Below are positions 36,518 to 45,196 of a DNA stretch of 52,637 bases, piece by piece. The position numbers and the translations under genes are program-made. Within the stretch, counting starts at the first letter, position 1. The number at the start of each line of letters is the position of its first letter. The DNA is from an uncultured Paraprevotella sp. (lineage in GTDB: Bacteria; Bacteroidota; Bacteroidia; Bacteroidales; Bacteroidaceae), in NCBI GenBank assembly GCA_944320775.1, contig CALUIV010000019.1, positions 1 to 52,637 of the forward strand. The letters are read 5' to 3'. Under the pieces are notes generated by a model. The model was not told the origin of the DNA. It worked only from the letters and a program-made list of their open reading frames with translations, and ran no database searches.

Positions 36518-38035
36518 ATGTTAACAGCATCAGATTTAGAACAGCTCGCCCATAAAGGCATCACGGAAACGCAAATAGAAGCACAGTTAAAAAAGTTTAA
36601 AACCGGTTTTCCGTTTCTTAAATTAAAAGATGCAGCTTCTATCGAAAATGGTGGTATCCTCGCCCCAACTGCCGATGAATGCAAACGTTATATTGCCCAA
36701 TGGTCTGACTATAAGAACGAAGGACACCAGATTACCAAGTTTGTTCCGGCTTCGGGAGCAGCCAGCCGTATGTTTAAGAATCTTTTCGAATTTCTCGATG
36801 CCGCCTACGAGGAACCGTCCACCGATTTTGAAAAGAAATTTTTCGACCACATTCATCTGTTCGCATTTTATGATGACCTGAACCAGGTTTGTTTGAAAAA
36901 TCAGGGTAAGGATATCGACACCTTAAAACAGGAAGGTCAGTATAAGCCGATTGTTGCCAATCTGTTAAAAGCCGAAGGTTTGAACTATGGACAATTGCCT
37001 AAAGGACTTCTGAAATTCCACAAATACGATGATTCCTCCAGAACACCTGTAGAAGAACATCTGGTAGAAGCCGCACAATACGCAGAAAGCAATAAGAAAA
37101 GTCACGTACACTTCACAGTAAGCGCAGATCATAAGGAACTCTTCAAAAAACTGGTTGACGAGAAACTCAAAACATACGAAGAACGGTTCGGCATTGAATA
37201 TACAGTAGATTTCTCTGAACAGAAAGCTTCAACCGACACGATAGCCGCAACCATGGAAAACGAGCCGTTCCGTGTCGACGGCAAGCTGTTATTCAGACCG
37301 GGTGGACATGGTGCTCTGATTGAGAACCTGAACGATCTGAATACGGAGATTGTATTTATAAAGAACATCGACAACGTAGTACCCGACCGTCTGAAAGCCG
37401 ATACGGTTACTTACAAACAAGTTATTGCCGGCATTTTGGTCAACTTACAGAAACAAGCATTTGCCTATTTGGAATTCCTCGATTCTGGTAAATACAGTCA
37501 TGCAGAACTGGAAGAAATCATTCGCTTCGTACAGCAAAAGCTCTGCTGCCGGAAAGAAGATATCAAAGATATGGAGGATGCCGATCTGGTTATTTACCTG
37601 CGCAAAAAGCTCAATCGTCCGATGCGCGTCTGCGGTGTCGTAAAAAATGTGGGCGAACCGGGTGGAGGACCGTTCCTGGCTTATAATCCCGACGGTACAA
37701 TTTCATTGCAAATTCTGGAAAGCAGCCAGATCGATACCAAGAATCCGGAATACATGAAGATGTTTACCAACGGCACCCACTTTAATCCTGTCGATCTAGT
37801 TTGTGCCGTAAAAGACTACAAAGGCAAGAAATTCGACCTGACTCAATACGTAGACCAAAACACGGGTTTCATTTCTTACAAGAGTAAAAACGGTAAAGAT
37901 CTCAAGGCTTTGGAACTCCCCGGACTTTGGAACGGTGCCATGAGCGACTGGAACACGGTCTTTGTTGAAGTTCCGTTGAGCACATTCAACCCTGTAAAAA
38001 CCGTCAACGACTTGTTGCGTGAACAACATCAATAA
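36518..38035 (+). CDS. DUF4301 family protein
   Basis: The ~505-residue protein matches DUF4301, a long Bacteroidetes family of unknown function: MLTASDLEQLAHKGITETQI at the start, FKTGFPFLKL, FVPASGAASRMFKNLFEFL near residue 75 and CGVVKNVGEPGGGPFLAYN near 400. The glycine-rich ASGAASRM and RPGGHGAL stretches could bind a phosphate or nucleotide, but no function is established. Start 36518 is chosen because it aligns with the family N-terminus; ATG 36494 is possible. Transcribed divergently from the RelA/SpoT homologue. Confidence 0.85.
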   Translation: MLTASDLEQLAHKGITETQIEAQLKKFKTGFPFLKLKDAASIENGGILAPTADECKRYIAQWSDYKNEGHQITKFVPASGAASRMFKNLFEFLDAAYEEPSTDFEKKFFDHIHLFAFYDDLNQVCLKNQGKDIDTLKQEGQYKPIVANLLKAEGLNYGQLPKGLLKFHKYDDSSRTPVEEHLVEAAQYAESNKKSHVHFTVSADHKELFKKLVDEKLKTYEERFGIEYTVDFSEQKASTDTIAATMENEPFRVDGKLLFRPGGHGALIENLNDLNTEIVFIKNIDNVVPDRLKADTVTYKQVIAGILVNLQKQAFAYLEFLDSGKYSHAELEEIIRFVQQKLCCRKEDIKDMEDADLVIYLRKKLNRPMRVCGVVKNVGEPGGGPFLAYNPDGTISLQILESSQIDTKNPEYMKMFTNGTHFNPVDLVCAVKDYKGKKFDLTQYVDQNTGFISYKSKNGKDLKALELPGLWNGAMSDWNTVFVEVPLSTFNPVKTVNDLLREQHQ

Positions 38036-38073
38036 GAATATTACATTTTTTAAGAATACAAACGATGTTTAGC

Positions 38074-38117
38074 AAAAAACTCCTGCAGAAATCGAAAGCA
38101 TCTGTGGGAGTTTTTTT
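38074..38117 (+). terminator. Terminator of the DUF4301 gene
   Basis: AAAAAACTCC-tGCAGA pairs with TCTGt-GGGAGTTTTTTT across a 10-base loop and ends in seven Ts. Confidence 0.75.
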
Positions 38118-38118
38118 C

Positions 38119-38126
38119 TATCTTTG
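38119..38126 (+). promoter_or_regulatory. purT -7 box
   Basis: TATCTTTG lies directly after the preceding terminator, 23 bases before ATG 38150. It makes the frame extension to TTG 38141 unlikely. Confidence 0.55.
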
Positions 38127-38149
38127 CAGAAAACAATAACTTGACCGTT

Positions 38150-39316
38150 ATGACAAAAAAGATTCTTTTATTAGGTTCTGGCGAACTCGGCAAAGAGTTC
38201 GTGATTGCCTGTCAGCGCAAGGGCCAGTACGTGATCGCTTGTGACTCCTACGCACATGCTCCGGCCATGCAGGTGGCAGATGAATGCGAAGTGTTTAATA
38301 TGCTCGACGGCGAAGCACTTATGAAGGCCGTTGAAAAACATCATCCCGATATCATCGTTCCCGAAATTGAAGCAATCCGTACAGAAAAATTGTACGAATG
38401 CGAAAAAATGGGTATTCAGGTTGTTCCAAGCGCACGTGCTGTGAATTTCACCATGAACCGTAAGGAAATCCGTGAACTGGCTCATACCGAACTCGGTCTG
38501 AAGACAGCCAACTATCTATATGCCAATACTTATGAGGAATTGTGCGAGGCTGCTGAGAAAATTGGTTTCCCATGTATTGTAAAACCGTTGATGAGTTCAT
38601 CCGGCCACGGACAAAGCAAAGTGGATCATGCCGGAGAACTGGAAGCAGCGTGGGCCTGTGCCTGCGGCGGTGCCCGCGGCGACATCAAGGAAGTCATCGT
38701 CGAACAGTTCATTCCGTTCGATAGCGAAATTACCTTGCTTACGGTGACTCAGAAAAACGGTCCTACCCTCTTCTGTCAGCCGATCGGCCACGTACAGAAA
38801 GGCGGCGACTACCGCGAAAGTTTCCAGCCGGCAGCCATCACCCCCGAAATGCTTCATGACGCTCAGGTCATGGCCGAAAAAATTACACGGGCCCTTGGCG
38901 GCGCCGGATTGTGGGGTGTAGAATTCTTCCTGAGCAACAAGGAAGGCGTCATCTTCTCCGAACTGAGCCCGCGTCCACACGATACGGGTATGGTCACTTT
39001 GGCCGGAACACAGAACCTGTCAGAATTTGAGTTGCATTGCCGCGCCGTTCTCGGTTTGCCGATTCCGGAAATCACTCAGGAACGTATGGGTGCCAGCGCA
39101 GTCATTCTCTCCGGTGTAGAATCCGACCAACCGCAATACGACGGCATGGAAGATGTCTGCGCTGCAACAAACACTTATCTGCGTATTTTCGGCAAACCAG
39201 TTGCTCACGTTGGCCGTCGTATGGGTGTTGTCGTTTGCTGGGACAAGCTGGATGCCGACCAGACAGCTTTGCGCGACAAGTGCAAGTCACTGGCTGCTAA
39301 AGTTCAAGTTAAATAA
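38150..39316 (+). CDS. purT: Formate-dependent phosphoribosylglycinamide formyltransferase
   Basis: The 388-residue ATP-grasp enzyme has [20 protein letters not shown] at its N-terminus, [15 protein letters not shown] as the ATP-grasp loop, and [13 protein letters not shown] with the metal ligands. It joins formate and GAR to give formyl-GAR with ATP in purine synthesis, replacing the folate-dependent PurN. Its formate can come from PflB, encoded at 17805-20045. Single-gene unit with its own promoter and terminator. Confidence 0.96.
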   Translation: MTKKILLLGSGELGKEFVIACQRKGQYVIACDSYAHAPAMQVADECEVFNMLDGEALMKAVEKHHPDIIVPEIEAIRTEKLYECEKMGIQVVPSARAVNFTMNRKEIRELAHTELGLKTANYLYANTYEELCEAAEKIGFPCIVKPLMSSSGHGQSKVDHAGELEAAWACACGGARGDIKEVIVEQFIPFDSEITLLTVTQKNGPTLFCQPIGHVQKGGDYRESFQPAAITPEMLHDAQVMAEKITRALGGAGLWGVEFFLSNKEGVIFSELSPRPHDTGMVTLAGTQNLSEFELHCRAVLGLPIPEITQERMGASAVILSGVESDQPQYDGMEDVCAATNTYLRIFGKPVAHVGRRMGVVVCWDKLDADQTALRDKCKSLAAKVQVK

Positions 39317-39404
39317 ACAAGACCAGATCAAACACAGGCTGACTCATTGGAGAAGCAACAACCCTAAAAGGAAACTCCCAATAAACAGACCTGAAAACCA
39401 ATAA

Positions 39405-39454
39405 AAGAGCGTCCTATCCGGACTCTGATGCACAGAGTTCGATAGGACGCTCTT
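39405..39454. terminator. Long hairpin between purT and copA
   Basis: AAGAGCGTCCTATC (39405-39418) pairs with GATAGGACGCTCTT (39441-39454), continued by ACTCTG/CAGAGT inside. T-rich on both outer sides, it serves both convergent genes. Confidence 0.85.
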
Positions 39455-39480
39455 CTTTTATTTCTTCTTCTCTACCTGCG

Positions 39481-42021
39481 TCAGCATTCCTCCACTTCAT
39501 ATCGTCCTGCCCGACGCACAGCCTCCCGCACTTGCTCGATTGGAAGGGTTTCGCCCGTAAGGTATTCAATTTCGGCAACAGGCGGTTCCAGCGTGACCGT
39601 AGCCCGAACCTGAGGCAACGTGTTCAACGCCTCTTCCACATGTTTGCGACAATGGTCGCACATCATTCCTTTTACTGTATAACGGACCTGCACCCCCATC
39701 GTTTTTTCCACCGGTTTAACAACAGTCGTCGAGTCACCGGGCAGAAACGTTTCTGCCGCTTTTATTTCACAGTTCAAGGAGCATCCGTCAGCCTCGTCAG
39801 ACACAGCTATCGACGGCGCTCCAAGACGAATCCGTTTCAGGCGCAAACTATTGCTCACCACGCTCACACTGCTCAAAGCCATTGCCGCCCCGGCTATCAT
39901 CGGATTGAGCAAGAATCCCCAAATCGGATAAAGCACTCCGGCAGCAACGGGTACCCCGATCAGATTATAAATAAAGGCCCAGAAAAGATTTTGCCGGACG
40001 GTACGTACGGTACGTTGCGAAAGTACGATAGCCTCCGCTATTTTATTCAGGTCGGACGACATCATCGTCATGCCCGCCACATCCATGGCTATATCGCTTC
40101 CCTGTCCCATAGCCACACTCAGATCAGCCTGAGCCAGCGCGGCACTGTCGTTGATCCCGTCGCCAACCATTGCCACGCAATGCCCTGCTTCCTGCAATTG
40201 TCTGACGTATGCCACCTTATCCTGTGGCAGGGCACCGGCCTTCACTTTTCCGATACCAGCCTGACGGGCAATCTCCTGTGCTGTTTCCTCCTGATCGCCG
40301 GTGAGCAGATGCACCGTACAACCCAGTTCTTCCAGTCGCTCCACAGCCTTTTTCGAAGACGGTTTCATCCGGTCTGTTATACCACAAACGGCACGGACAC
40401 GCCCGTCAACCGCCATGCAGATGACCGTCTTCCGTTCTGCAGCCAACCGTTCCACCGTCCGTTCCAGTTCACTTCCCATATCTATGTTCCGGTCTGCCAT
40501 AAGTTTCCGGTTACCGATCAGACACACATGCCCGTCCACCCGGCCGGACAGACCATAACCGGTAATACTCTCAAAACCGACAACCTCTTTTCCATCCCCC
40601 ACTTTCAGATAATCCACAATGGCTCCCGCAAGCGGATGCTCGGAGCAACGCTCCAATGCTGCAAACCAAGGTTTCACCAATTCGGCGTCGCCTTCCCATA
40701 CGCCATCCGTCACCACAGGTTTTCCTTCCGTCACGGTTCCGGTCTTGTCCAGAACAATCGTATCGACCTTACGGGCCATTTCCAAACTTGCGGCATTTTT
40801 AATCAGAATGCCTCTTCCGGCCGCTTTTCCAATCGCCACCGTAATGGCTGTCGGAGTAGCCAGTCCTAAGGCACACGGGCAGGCGATAATCAAGACCGTC
40901 ACTAAAGCCAAAATGCCATGGGTGAATCCATTCTCCGGCGCCCAGATCCACCAGCCCAGAAAAGCCAAAACCGCAATCGTCATAATTGCCGGAACAAACA
41001 CAGCCGCAACCCGGTCGACAAGCCGCTGCACAGGCGCCTTGCTCCCCTGCGCTTCCTGCACCATACGGATAATGTGCGCCAACAGGGTGTCTTCACCCAC
41101 CTGACTGGCACGGAAACAGAAACTGCCTTTTTGATTGATGGTTCCGGCAAACACCTGGCTCCCGGCTGATTTGCCTACCGGTATCGGTTCACCACTCAAC
41201 ATACTCTCATCGACATACGACTGCCCGTTCACAACCACGCCGTCCACTGCAATTCGTTCTCCCGGCTTCACCTGAAGCAACATCCCCGAAGTCACCTGAG
41301 CCAGCGGCAAAGTCACAACCGTCCCGTCCTCACGCACACAGCAGACGGTGTCCGGCCGCAAGCCCATCAGTTTACGAATTGCGTCCGACGTCTGTCCTTT
41401 GGCCCGATCTTCCAGCAATCGTCCGAGCAGAATAAAAGCAATGATTACGCTGGCCGCCTCGAAATAAACATGCGGCTCCACACCACGTGCCAGCCAGAAT
41501 TCAGGATAAAAGAGGTTGAACACACTGAACAGATAAGCAATCCCCGTGCTGTTAGCCACCAACGTATCCATATTGGCCGTTCCATGACGCAACTGTTTCC
41601 AGGCATTGATATAAAAATCGCGTCCAAGCCAGAACACCACCGGTGTGGCCAGCAGCCACATCACCCAACCGGCATACGCCCAGTCCATAAAAAACATCGA
41701 CAACAGCATCACCGGAAAAGCAAGAATCACCGCCCAAAGCGTGCGCCGCTTCAACGAACGGTAATGGGCCTGATGTTCCGATTCGGCCATCCTTTCATTG
41801 GTCTCCGCATCTCCGCCTATCACCAAATCATAACCGGCCGACCGCAAGGCATCGCGCAACTGTTCCGGACTGCACTGTCGGGAATCGTAATCGACAGTAG
41901 CCGTAGCCGCCGCAAAATTGACCGCAGCCTGCTTCACACCGGGCAACCCGTTCAAGGTCTTATCCACACGTGCGGCACAAGCGGCACAACTCATTTTCAA
42001 AACAGGAAAAGTTTGTTTCAT
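39481..42021 (-). CDS. copA: Copper-translocating P1B-type ATPase with HMA domains at both ends
   Basis: From ATG 42021 the protein is 846 residues. It has an N-terminal HMA domain (LKMSCAACAARVDKTL, Cys 12 and 15), about eight membrane helices, the transport motif IIACPCALGLATP, phosphorylation site DKTGTVTEGKP, SEHPLAGAI, and GDGINDSAALAQADLS. These define CopA-type Cu(I) export. A second HMA domain sits at the C-terminus (TVKGMMCDHCRKHVEEALNT, about 775-846), which is uncommon. The frame reaches 42060, but a -7 box at 42058-42065 makes 42021 the likely start. The AraC-type HMA regulator lies directly upstream on the same strand. Confidence 0.95.
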   Translation of the reverse strand: MKQTFPVLKMSCAACAARVDKTLNGLPGVKQAAVNFAAATATVDYDSRQCSPEQLRDALRSAGYDLVIGGDAETNERMAESEHQAHYRSLKRRTLWAVILAFPVMLLSMFFMDWAYAGWVMWLLATPVVFWLGRDFYINAWKQLRHGTANMDTLVANSTGIAYLFSVFNLFYPEFWLARGVEPHVYFEAASVIIAFILLGRLLEDRAKGQTSDAIRKLMGLRPDTVCCVREDGTVVTLPLAQVTSGMLLQVKPGERIAVDGVVVNGQSYVDESMLSGEPIPVGKSAGSQVFAGTINQKGSFCFRASQVGEDTLLAHIIRMVQEAQGSKAPVQRLVDRVAAVFVPAIMTIAVLAFLGWWIWAPENGFTHGILALVTVLIIACPCALGLATPTAITVAIGKAAGRGILIKNAASLEMARKVDTIVLDKTGTVTEGKPVVTDGVWEGDAELVKPWFAALERCSEHPLAGAIVDYLKVGDGKEVVGFESITGYGLSGRVDGHVCLIGNRKLMADRNIDMGSELERTVERLAAERKTVICMAVDGRVRAVCGITDRMKPSSKKAVERLEELGCTVHLLTGDQEETAQEIARQAGIGKVKAGALPQDKVAYVRQLQEAGHCVAMVGDGINDSAALAQADLSVAMGQGSDIAMDVAGMTMMSSDLNKIAEAIVLSQRTVRTVRQNLFWAFIYNLIGVPVAAGVLYPIWGFLLNPMIAGAAMALSSVSVVSNSLRLKRIRLGAPSIAVSDEADGCSLNCEIKAAETFLPGDSTTVVKPVEKTMGVQVRYTVKGMMCDHCRKHVEEALNTLPQVRATVTLEPPVAEIEYLTGETLPIEQVREAVRRAGRYEVEEC

Positions 42022-42057
42022 CTTCTTTGTCTTTACATCAAAAATCCAATATGGATG

Positions 42058-42065
42058 CAAAACTA
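42058..42065 (-). promoter_or_regulatory. copA -7 box
   Basis: Minus-strand TAGTTTTG, 36 bases before ATG 42021. A TATCCGGA word at 42121-42128, 56 bases further upstream, is also found twice before the regulator gene. Confidence 0.5.
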
Positions 42066-42141
42066 CAAAGAATCATCAGTACAGCGCTTACACAATTATG
42101 GGTGAATCTTACAACTTTCGTATCCGGACACGCTGGTCTGC

Positions 42142-42711
42142 CTAACCGATCTGGTCGAGCGGCCGCCTGTCGGGACATCCTTTTGCCCGATATGCACTCG
42201 GCGACATGCCGGTCACTTTCTTAAACTGCGCACTGAGATGTGCCGTACTCGAATAATGCAAACGGTCGGCAATCTCCTTGAGTGAATAAGCATCATAAGC
42301 CAACAGTTCCTTGACGCGCTCAATACGCTGGGCAATAAAATAACGTTCAACCGTTGTCCCAACCTGTTCCGAAAACAGTTTGCTCAGCACGCTGTATTCC
42401 TGATGGAACACCTCGGCAAGATAATTGGAGAGATTCGTGGGTAAAGGCTCCTGACGATGGCGCACCAGATGAATCAGTTCCCGTTTGATAGCCTCCACAA
42501 GCTGCTGTTCCCGCGTATCAAGCAATTCAAAACCCAATTCCTCCAGGCCCTTCCGGAACTGAATCAGCCGGTCGGACGCAAGCGGTTCGGACAGGACGAC
42601 GCGTCCGAGTTCCACCCGTACGGGTACAACTCCGATTTCATCAAGCAACCGATTGACAGCCAGCCGGCACCGGTCGCAAACCATATTCTTTATCCCTATA
42701 CTGATCTCCAT
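42142..42711 (-). CDS. AraC-family regulator with N-terminal HMA-like domain, candidate copper sensor
   Basis: The 189-residue protein starts with an HMA-like fold: ISIGIKNMVCDRCRLAVNRL with Cys 12 and 15 as CxxC, then VRVELGRVVLSEPL and FRKGLEELGFELLD. The C-terminal ~100 residues are an AraC DNA-binding domain: TVERYFIAQRIERVKELLAY, LKEIADRLHYSSTAHLSAQF and KKVTGMSPSAYR. This fusion, placed directly upstream of copA, suggests direct metal sensing through the CxxC site. That function is inferred. The -7 box (42716-42723) ends 4 bases before the ATG, so the mRNA may lack a leader. Confidence 0.88.
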   Translation of the reverse strand: MEISIGIKNMVCDRCRLAVNRLLDEIGVVPVRVELGRVVLSEPLASDRLIQFRKGLEELGFELLDTREQQLVEAIKRELIHLVRHRQEPLPTNLSNYLAEVFHQEYSVLSKLFSEQVGTTVERYFIAQRIERVKELLAYDAYSLKEIADRLHYSSTAHLSAQFKKVTGMSPSAYRAKGCPDRRPLDQIG

Positions 42712-42715
42712 AATG

Positions 42716-42723
42716 CAAAAATA
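42716..42723 (-). promoter_or_regulatory. -7 box of the AraC-HMA regulator, nearly leaderless
   Basis: Minus-strand TATTTTTG lies 4 bases before the ATG at 42709-42711. Confidence 0.5.
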
Positions 42724-42731
42724 AAGGAATT

Positions 42732-42760
42732 TATCCGGATTAGGAATAACGATATCCGGA
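42732..42760. repeat. Two TATCCGGA direct repeats 21 bp apart, possible operator
   Basis: TATCCGGA occurs at 42732-42739 and 42753-42760, two helical turns apart, just upstream of the regulator's -7 box. A third copy lies at 42121-42128 upstream of copA. AraC-type proteins often bind such direct repeats. The word is not rare in this window, so this is tentative. Confidence 0.35.
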
Positions 42761-42924
42761 AAAACAGGCCAATTATTTGCTCATCCCACCCTATTTTATT
42801 AATATTGCCCTGCTTGAAACGAAACTTAAACTAATTTACAGAAATAAAATCTTAGGTAGTGTTTCACTGAGTGTGTCTGAGGCCAGTTTGCCTTAGAAGT
42901 GATGATGCAAAGTTAATAGACAAT

Positions 42925-42955
42925 TTTGTATTTCATATCAAAAAAGCTAATTTTA
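42925..42955 (+). promoter_or_regulatory. Possible promoter inside the IS, facing the transposase gene
   Basis: TTTG (42925-42928), 19 bases, then TAATTTTA (42948-42955), one base off TAnnTTTG. It would drive the candidate small RNA at about 42962-43075. Confidence 0.35.
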
Positions 42956-42961
42956 TGTTGT

Positions 42962-43075
42962 AGTCGGACGAGGAAATGGACTCTGTAGAGAGGAGCAACC
43001 CGTCAGCAACATGGGTACGCCTATACTGATAGCAAGAACAATCCGGGAGTCGTCATTGTGGCGACTCCTTTTTTG
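42962..43075 (+). ncRNA. Candidate small RNA in the IS left end
   Basis: A ~110-base region without a coding frame ends in a textbook rho-independent terminator: GGAGTCG (43046-43052) pairing with CGACTCC (43062-43068), then six Ts. It is preceded by a near-consensus promoter. Internal pairing is possible between ATGTTG (42955-42960) and CAACAT (43011-43016). Its 3' end points at the 3' end of the transposase gene. I do not recognise an Rfam-type family; it may only be a terminator that blocks read-through out of flanking DNA. Confidence 0.35.
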
Positions 43076-43113
43076 CTTTCAGGCAGGCTTTTCTGCTAAA
43101 AAGAACTATTCCA

Positions 43114-44258
43114 TTAGTCAGGAAACAGAGTCTCGTCGCAGGTTATGTTGGGTAGCAACCGGTCAAAAGCCTTGTGTTCCATGGCGACACTGCCCATGAG
43201 CGTCAGTACTGATTCTTCGTTAGGCATGGCTGTACGCATTCTTGTCACTCTCCTGAAGTCCCGGTTGAGACGCTCGATCCAATTAGTGGTATATATCATG
43301 GACTGAATCTCCGGAGCATAGTTCAAGTAAGTCATATATGCCTTATAGTCGGCGTTGTTACGCATGAGTTTGAATGTCCGGTAGTCTTTACCCCACCTCT
43401 CACACATATCTTGCCATTTCTTCCATGCCAACTCAATGGTGTAATCGCGCTGTCCGGTACGGAATATATCACGCAGATCAGAAGCCAAAGCACCCTTGTC
43501 TCCATGACTGACCTTGGCAAACATATTGCGTTTGAGATGGGTTACGCATCTCTGAAGCGGAGTACCAGGGAATTTCTCTCCCACAACGGCATCAAGCCCC
43601 TTAATACCGTCTGCAACCATGAGCCCAATCTTTTGGACGCCCCTTTCTTTTTATCACTCCATCCTGTTGCGCTCTCTGTAGGAATATTGAATATACCCAG
43701 TACATCACGGCGGCCTTCCTCTGTAACGGCCAATGCGACATAGAACGCTTCACTGGATACCGAACGTTTACGGTGAATCTTAATATGCACACAGTCTACG
43801 AACATGACCGGGTAGTAACTCTCAAGACTGCGCTCCAGCCAGGCGTTTACCTGAGTACGAACGCTATCGACCATCCGACTGATGCTGGACTTGGAATAGT
43901 ACTGGCCATAAATCTGCTCAAAGACATCTCCGACCTGTTCCTGCGTAAGCCCTTTAGTATATAAGACTCCGGCCAACCGGTCACATTCCTCTTCCTGATT
44001 GCGAAGAATGGCAAGTATCTGGGGATGAAAGTTGCCATAACGGTCACGGGGAATACGGAATTCCTATTTTCTTCCTTGACCATAGGCATGCCCAATACGA
44101 TAGCCATTGCCCTTATTTTGAGGATTTTCATGCAGGAACTCACTGCGTTCTGCTACCTTCATGCTTTCGAGCATGATTTCCATCAGGTCGTGTAGACCAT
44201 TTTCTTTCTCTGCATGCTTGCGCATGAGCTCAGAAATTTGTACTTTCGTGAAGTGCAT
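43114..44258 (-). pseudogene. IS256-family transposase, broken by a stop codon and a frameshift
   Basis: The frame starts MHFTKVQISELMRKHAEKEN (ATG 44256-44258). A TAG at 44064-44066 interrupts GQGRK-stop-EFRIPRDRYGNF; the reading continues in the same frame through LTQEQVGDVFEQIYGQYYSK, MFVDCVHIKIHRKR (with the first DDE Asp) and IFNIPTESATGW. A frameshift with a small deletion near 43645-43660 follows, after which KERGVQKIGLMVADGIKGLD, CVTHLKRNMF and YTTNWIERLNRDFRRVTRMR (the N-x-IER block with the catalytic Glu) appear in another frame. Order and motifs are those of IS256/mutator-type DDE transposases, about 380 residues when intact. It cannot make a full protein. Confidence 0.88.
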
Positions 44259-44304
44259 AGTTTGTATATTTAGTGGTTTGGTCACTCCTAAATTACAAAC
44301 TTCG

Positions 44305-44333
44305 GGGCTGACACGCAAGGGTCAGCCCTTTTT
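44305..44333 (+). terminator. Hairpin in the IS right end
   Basis: GGGCTGAC and GTCAGCCC flank an 8-base loop, followed by TTTTT. It lies upstream of the transposase start and may block transcription out of, or translation from transcripts entering, the element. Confidence 0.6.
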
Positions 44334-44386
44334 ACTGCTTATCAGACACACTTTTTGAGACAGTATCATATCTTAATCTGAAAACC

Positions 44387-44536
44387 ATGAAAAAAACATT
44401 ATGGATGTACGCTGTACTTATTTTTCTTTCAGCGTGTTCTTCCGGTTCGAAAATACCGGATGGCGACAGTCAGTATCTGCCTTTTGCTCCAGATGGTATA
44501 CCATTCGTTGAGGCCGACTCTTTATGGCAGGCCTGA
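44387..44536 (+). CDS. Small lipoprotein of unknown function
   Basis: A 49-residue frame, MKKTLWMYAVLIFLSACSSG, has a signal peptide with lipobox LSAC (Cys 17), followed by a short acidic tail rich in Pro, Asp and Phe ending SLWQA. The start lies only 12 bases after the IS target duplication, so its native promoter may have been separated by the insertion. It may be a complete small lipoprotein or a truncated larger one. No relatives are recognised. Confidence 0.5.
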   Translation: MKKTLWMYAVLIFLSACSSGSKIPDGDSQYLPFAPDGIPFVEADSLWQA

Positions 44537-44591
44537 CAATATCGTCTATTTTTAATAAATTTGATTATTACTCTATTTTTTTCATGTATAA

Positions 44592-44623
44592 TTTGCAATT
44601 TAATTGCATTTTAATTACTTTTG
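44592..44623 (+). promoter_or_regulatory. Promoter of the DUF4234 gene
   Basis: TTTG (44592-44595), 20-base spacer, TACTTTTG (44616-44623): full consensus. It implies a leader of about 80 bases before ATG 44711. Confidence 0.65.
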
Positions 44624-44710
44624 CCTAAAATTAAGAGCTGAACTTAACAAACAGGGCAATATTCGCAAAGCCAAAAGAGCGATAGTAACTTTAACTTTAT
44701 TATTATCATC

Positions 44711-45115
44711 ATGGAAAAACTTACATCTAATCGGAGTTTTTGGTTGGCCATACTTTTATCAATTGTCACACTGGGAATCTATCCTTTGTATTTAATTTAT
44801 GCATTTGCTAAAGAAACTAACATTGCTTGTAAAGAAGACGGAAAGAGTACATCTGGATTGATTGTTTTCATACTTCTTTCCATCATAACTTTAAATATTT
44901 ATTCAATAATCTGGTGGTGTAAATGGATAAATAGATGTAATTTTTATTTAGCAAAAAATGGAAAACCTGAAGGATTACAAATTTCCACATATCTCCTTAC
45001 ACTCTTTTTCGGTTGGATCACTCTCGGCATCATGTATTTTGTTGTATTCTATAAAATTATTAATCTTCAGAATTCAGTAAATGCAACTTATAACGAAATA
45101 AATAACATACAATAA
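44711..45115 (+). CDS. DUF4234 membrane protein
   Basis: The 134-residue protein has about four hydrophobic helices. The repeated pattern SIVTLGIYPLYLIYAF, SIITLNIYSIIWWCKW and GWITLGIMYFVVFYKI is the T-x-GIY motif of DUF4234, with N-terminal SNRSFWLAILLS. Function is unknown. Monocistronic, with a strong promoter and an ~80-base leader. Confidence 0.8.
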   Translation: MEKLTSNRSFWLAILLSIVTLGIYPLYLIYAFAKETNIACKEDGKSTSGLIVFILLSIITLNIYSIIWWCKWINRCNFYLAKNGKPEGLQISTYLLTLFFGWITLGIMYFVVFYKIINLQNSVNATYNEINNIQ

Positions 45116-45196
45116 TTTTATTATAATGATTTCCAATATTTTTATGTTGTGAATCTTTATTTTTAATATACTGACTCAAACGTAACCTTTCTTTTT

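Larger units (their letters stand above)
42855..44367. mobile_element. Degenerate IS256-family insertion sequence
   Basis: The ~1.51 kb element is bounded by imperfect inverted repeats, 42855-42880 and 44342-44367, agreeing at 20 of 26 positions with the inner TCAGACACAC perfectly matched. Flanking 8-mers AAATCTTA (42847-42854) and ATATCTTA (44368-44375) differ by one base, a likely target duplication of the IS256 size. It encodes one transposase on the minus strand (43114-44258), now broken. Both ends carry hairpins. It lies between the copper regulator and a small lipoprotein gene and does not obviously interrupt a coding sequence. Confidence 0.85.

Noticed and set aside
39532-40869. 445-codon plus-strand frame opposite copA
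   Set aside because: Antisense shadow of a GC-rich coding region; composition rich in His, Arg and Ser with no domains.
42881-43113. IS110-style bridge RNA or IscB-type guide RNA
   Set aside because: The transposase is clearly of the IS256 DDE type, which is not known to use guide RNAs; kept only as a generic small-RNA candidate.
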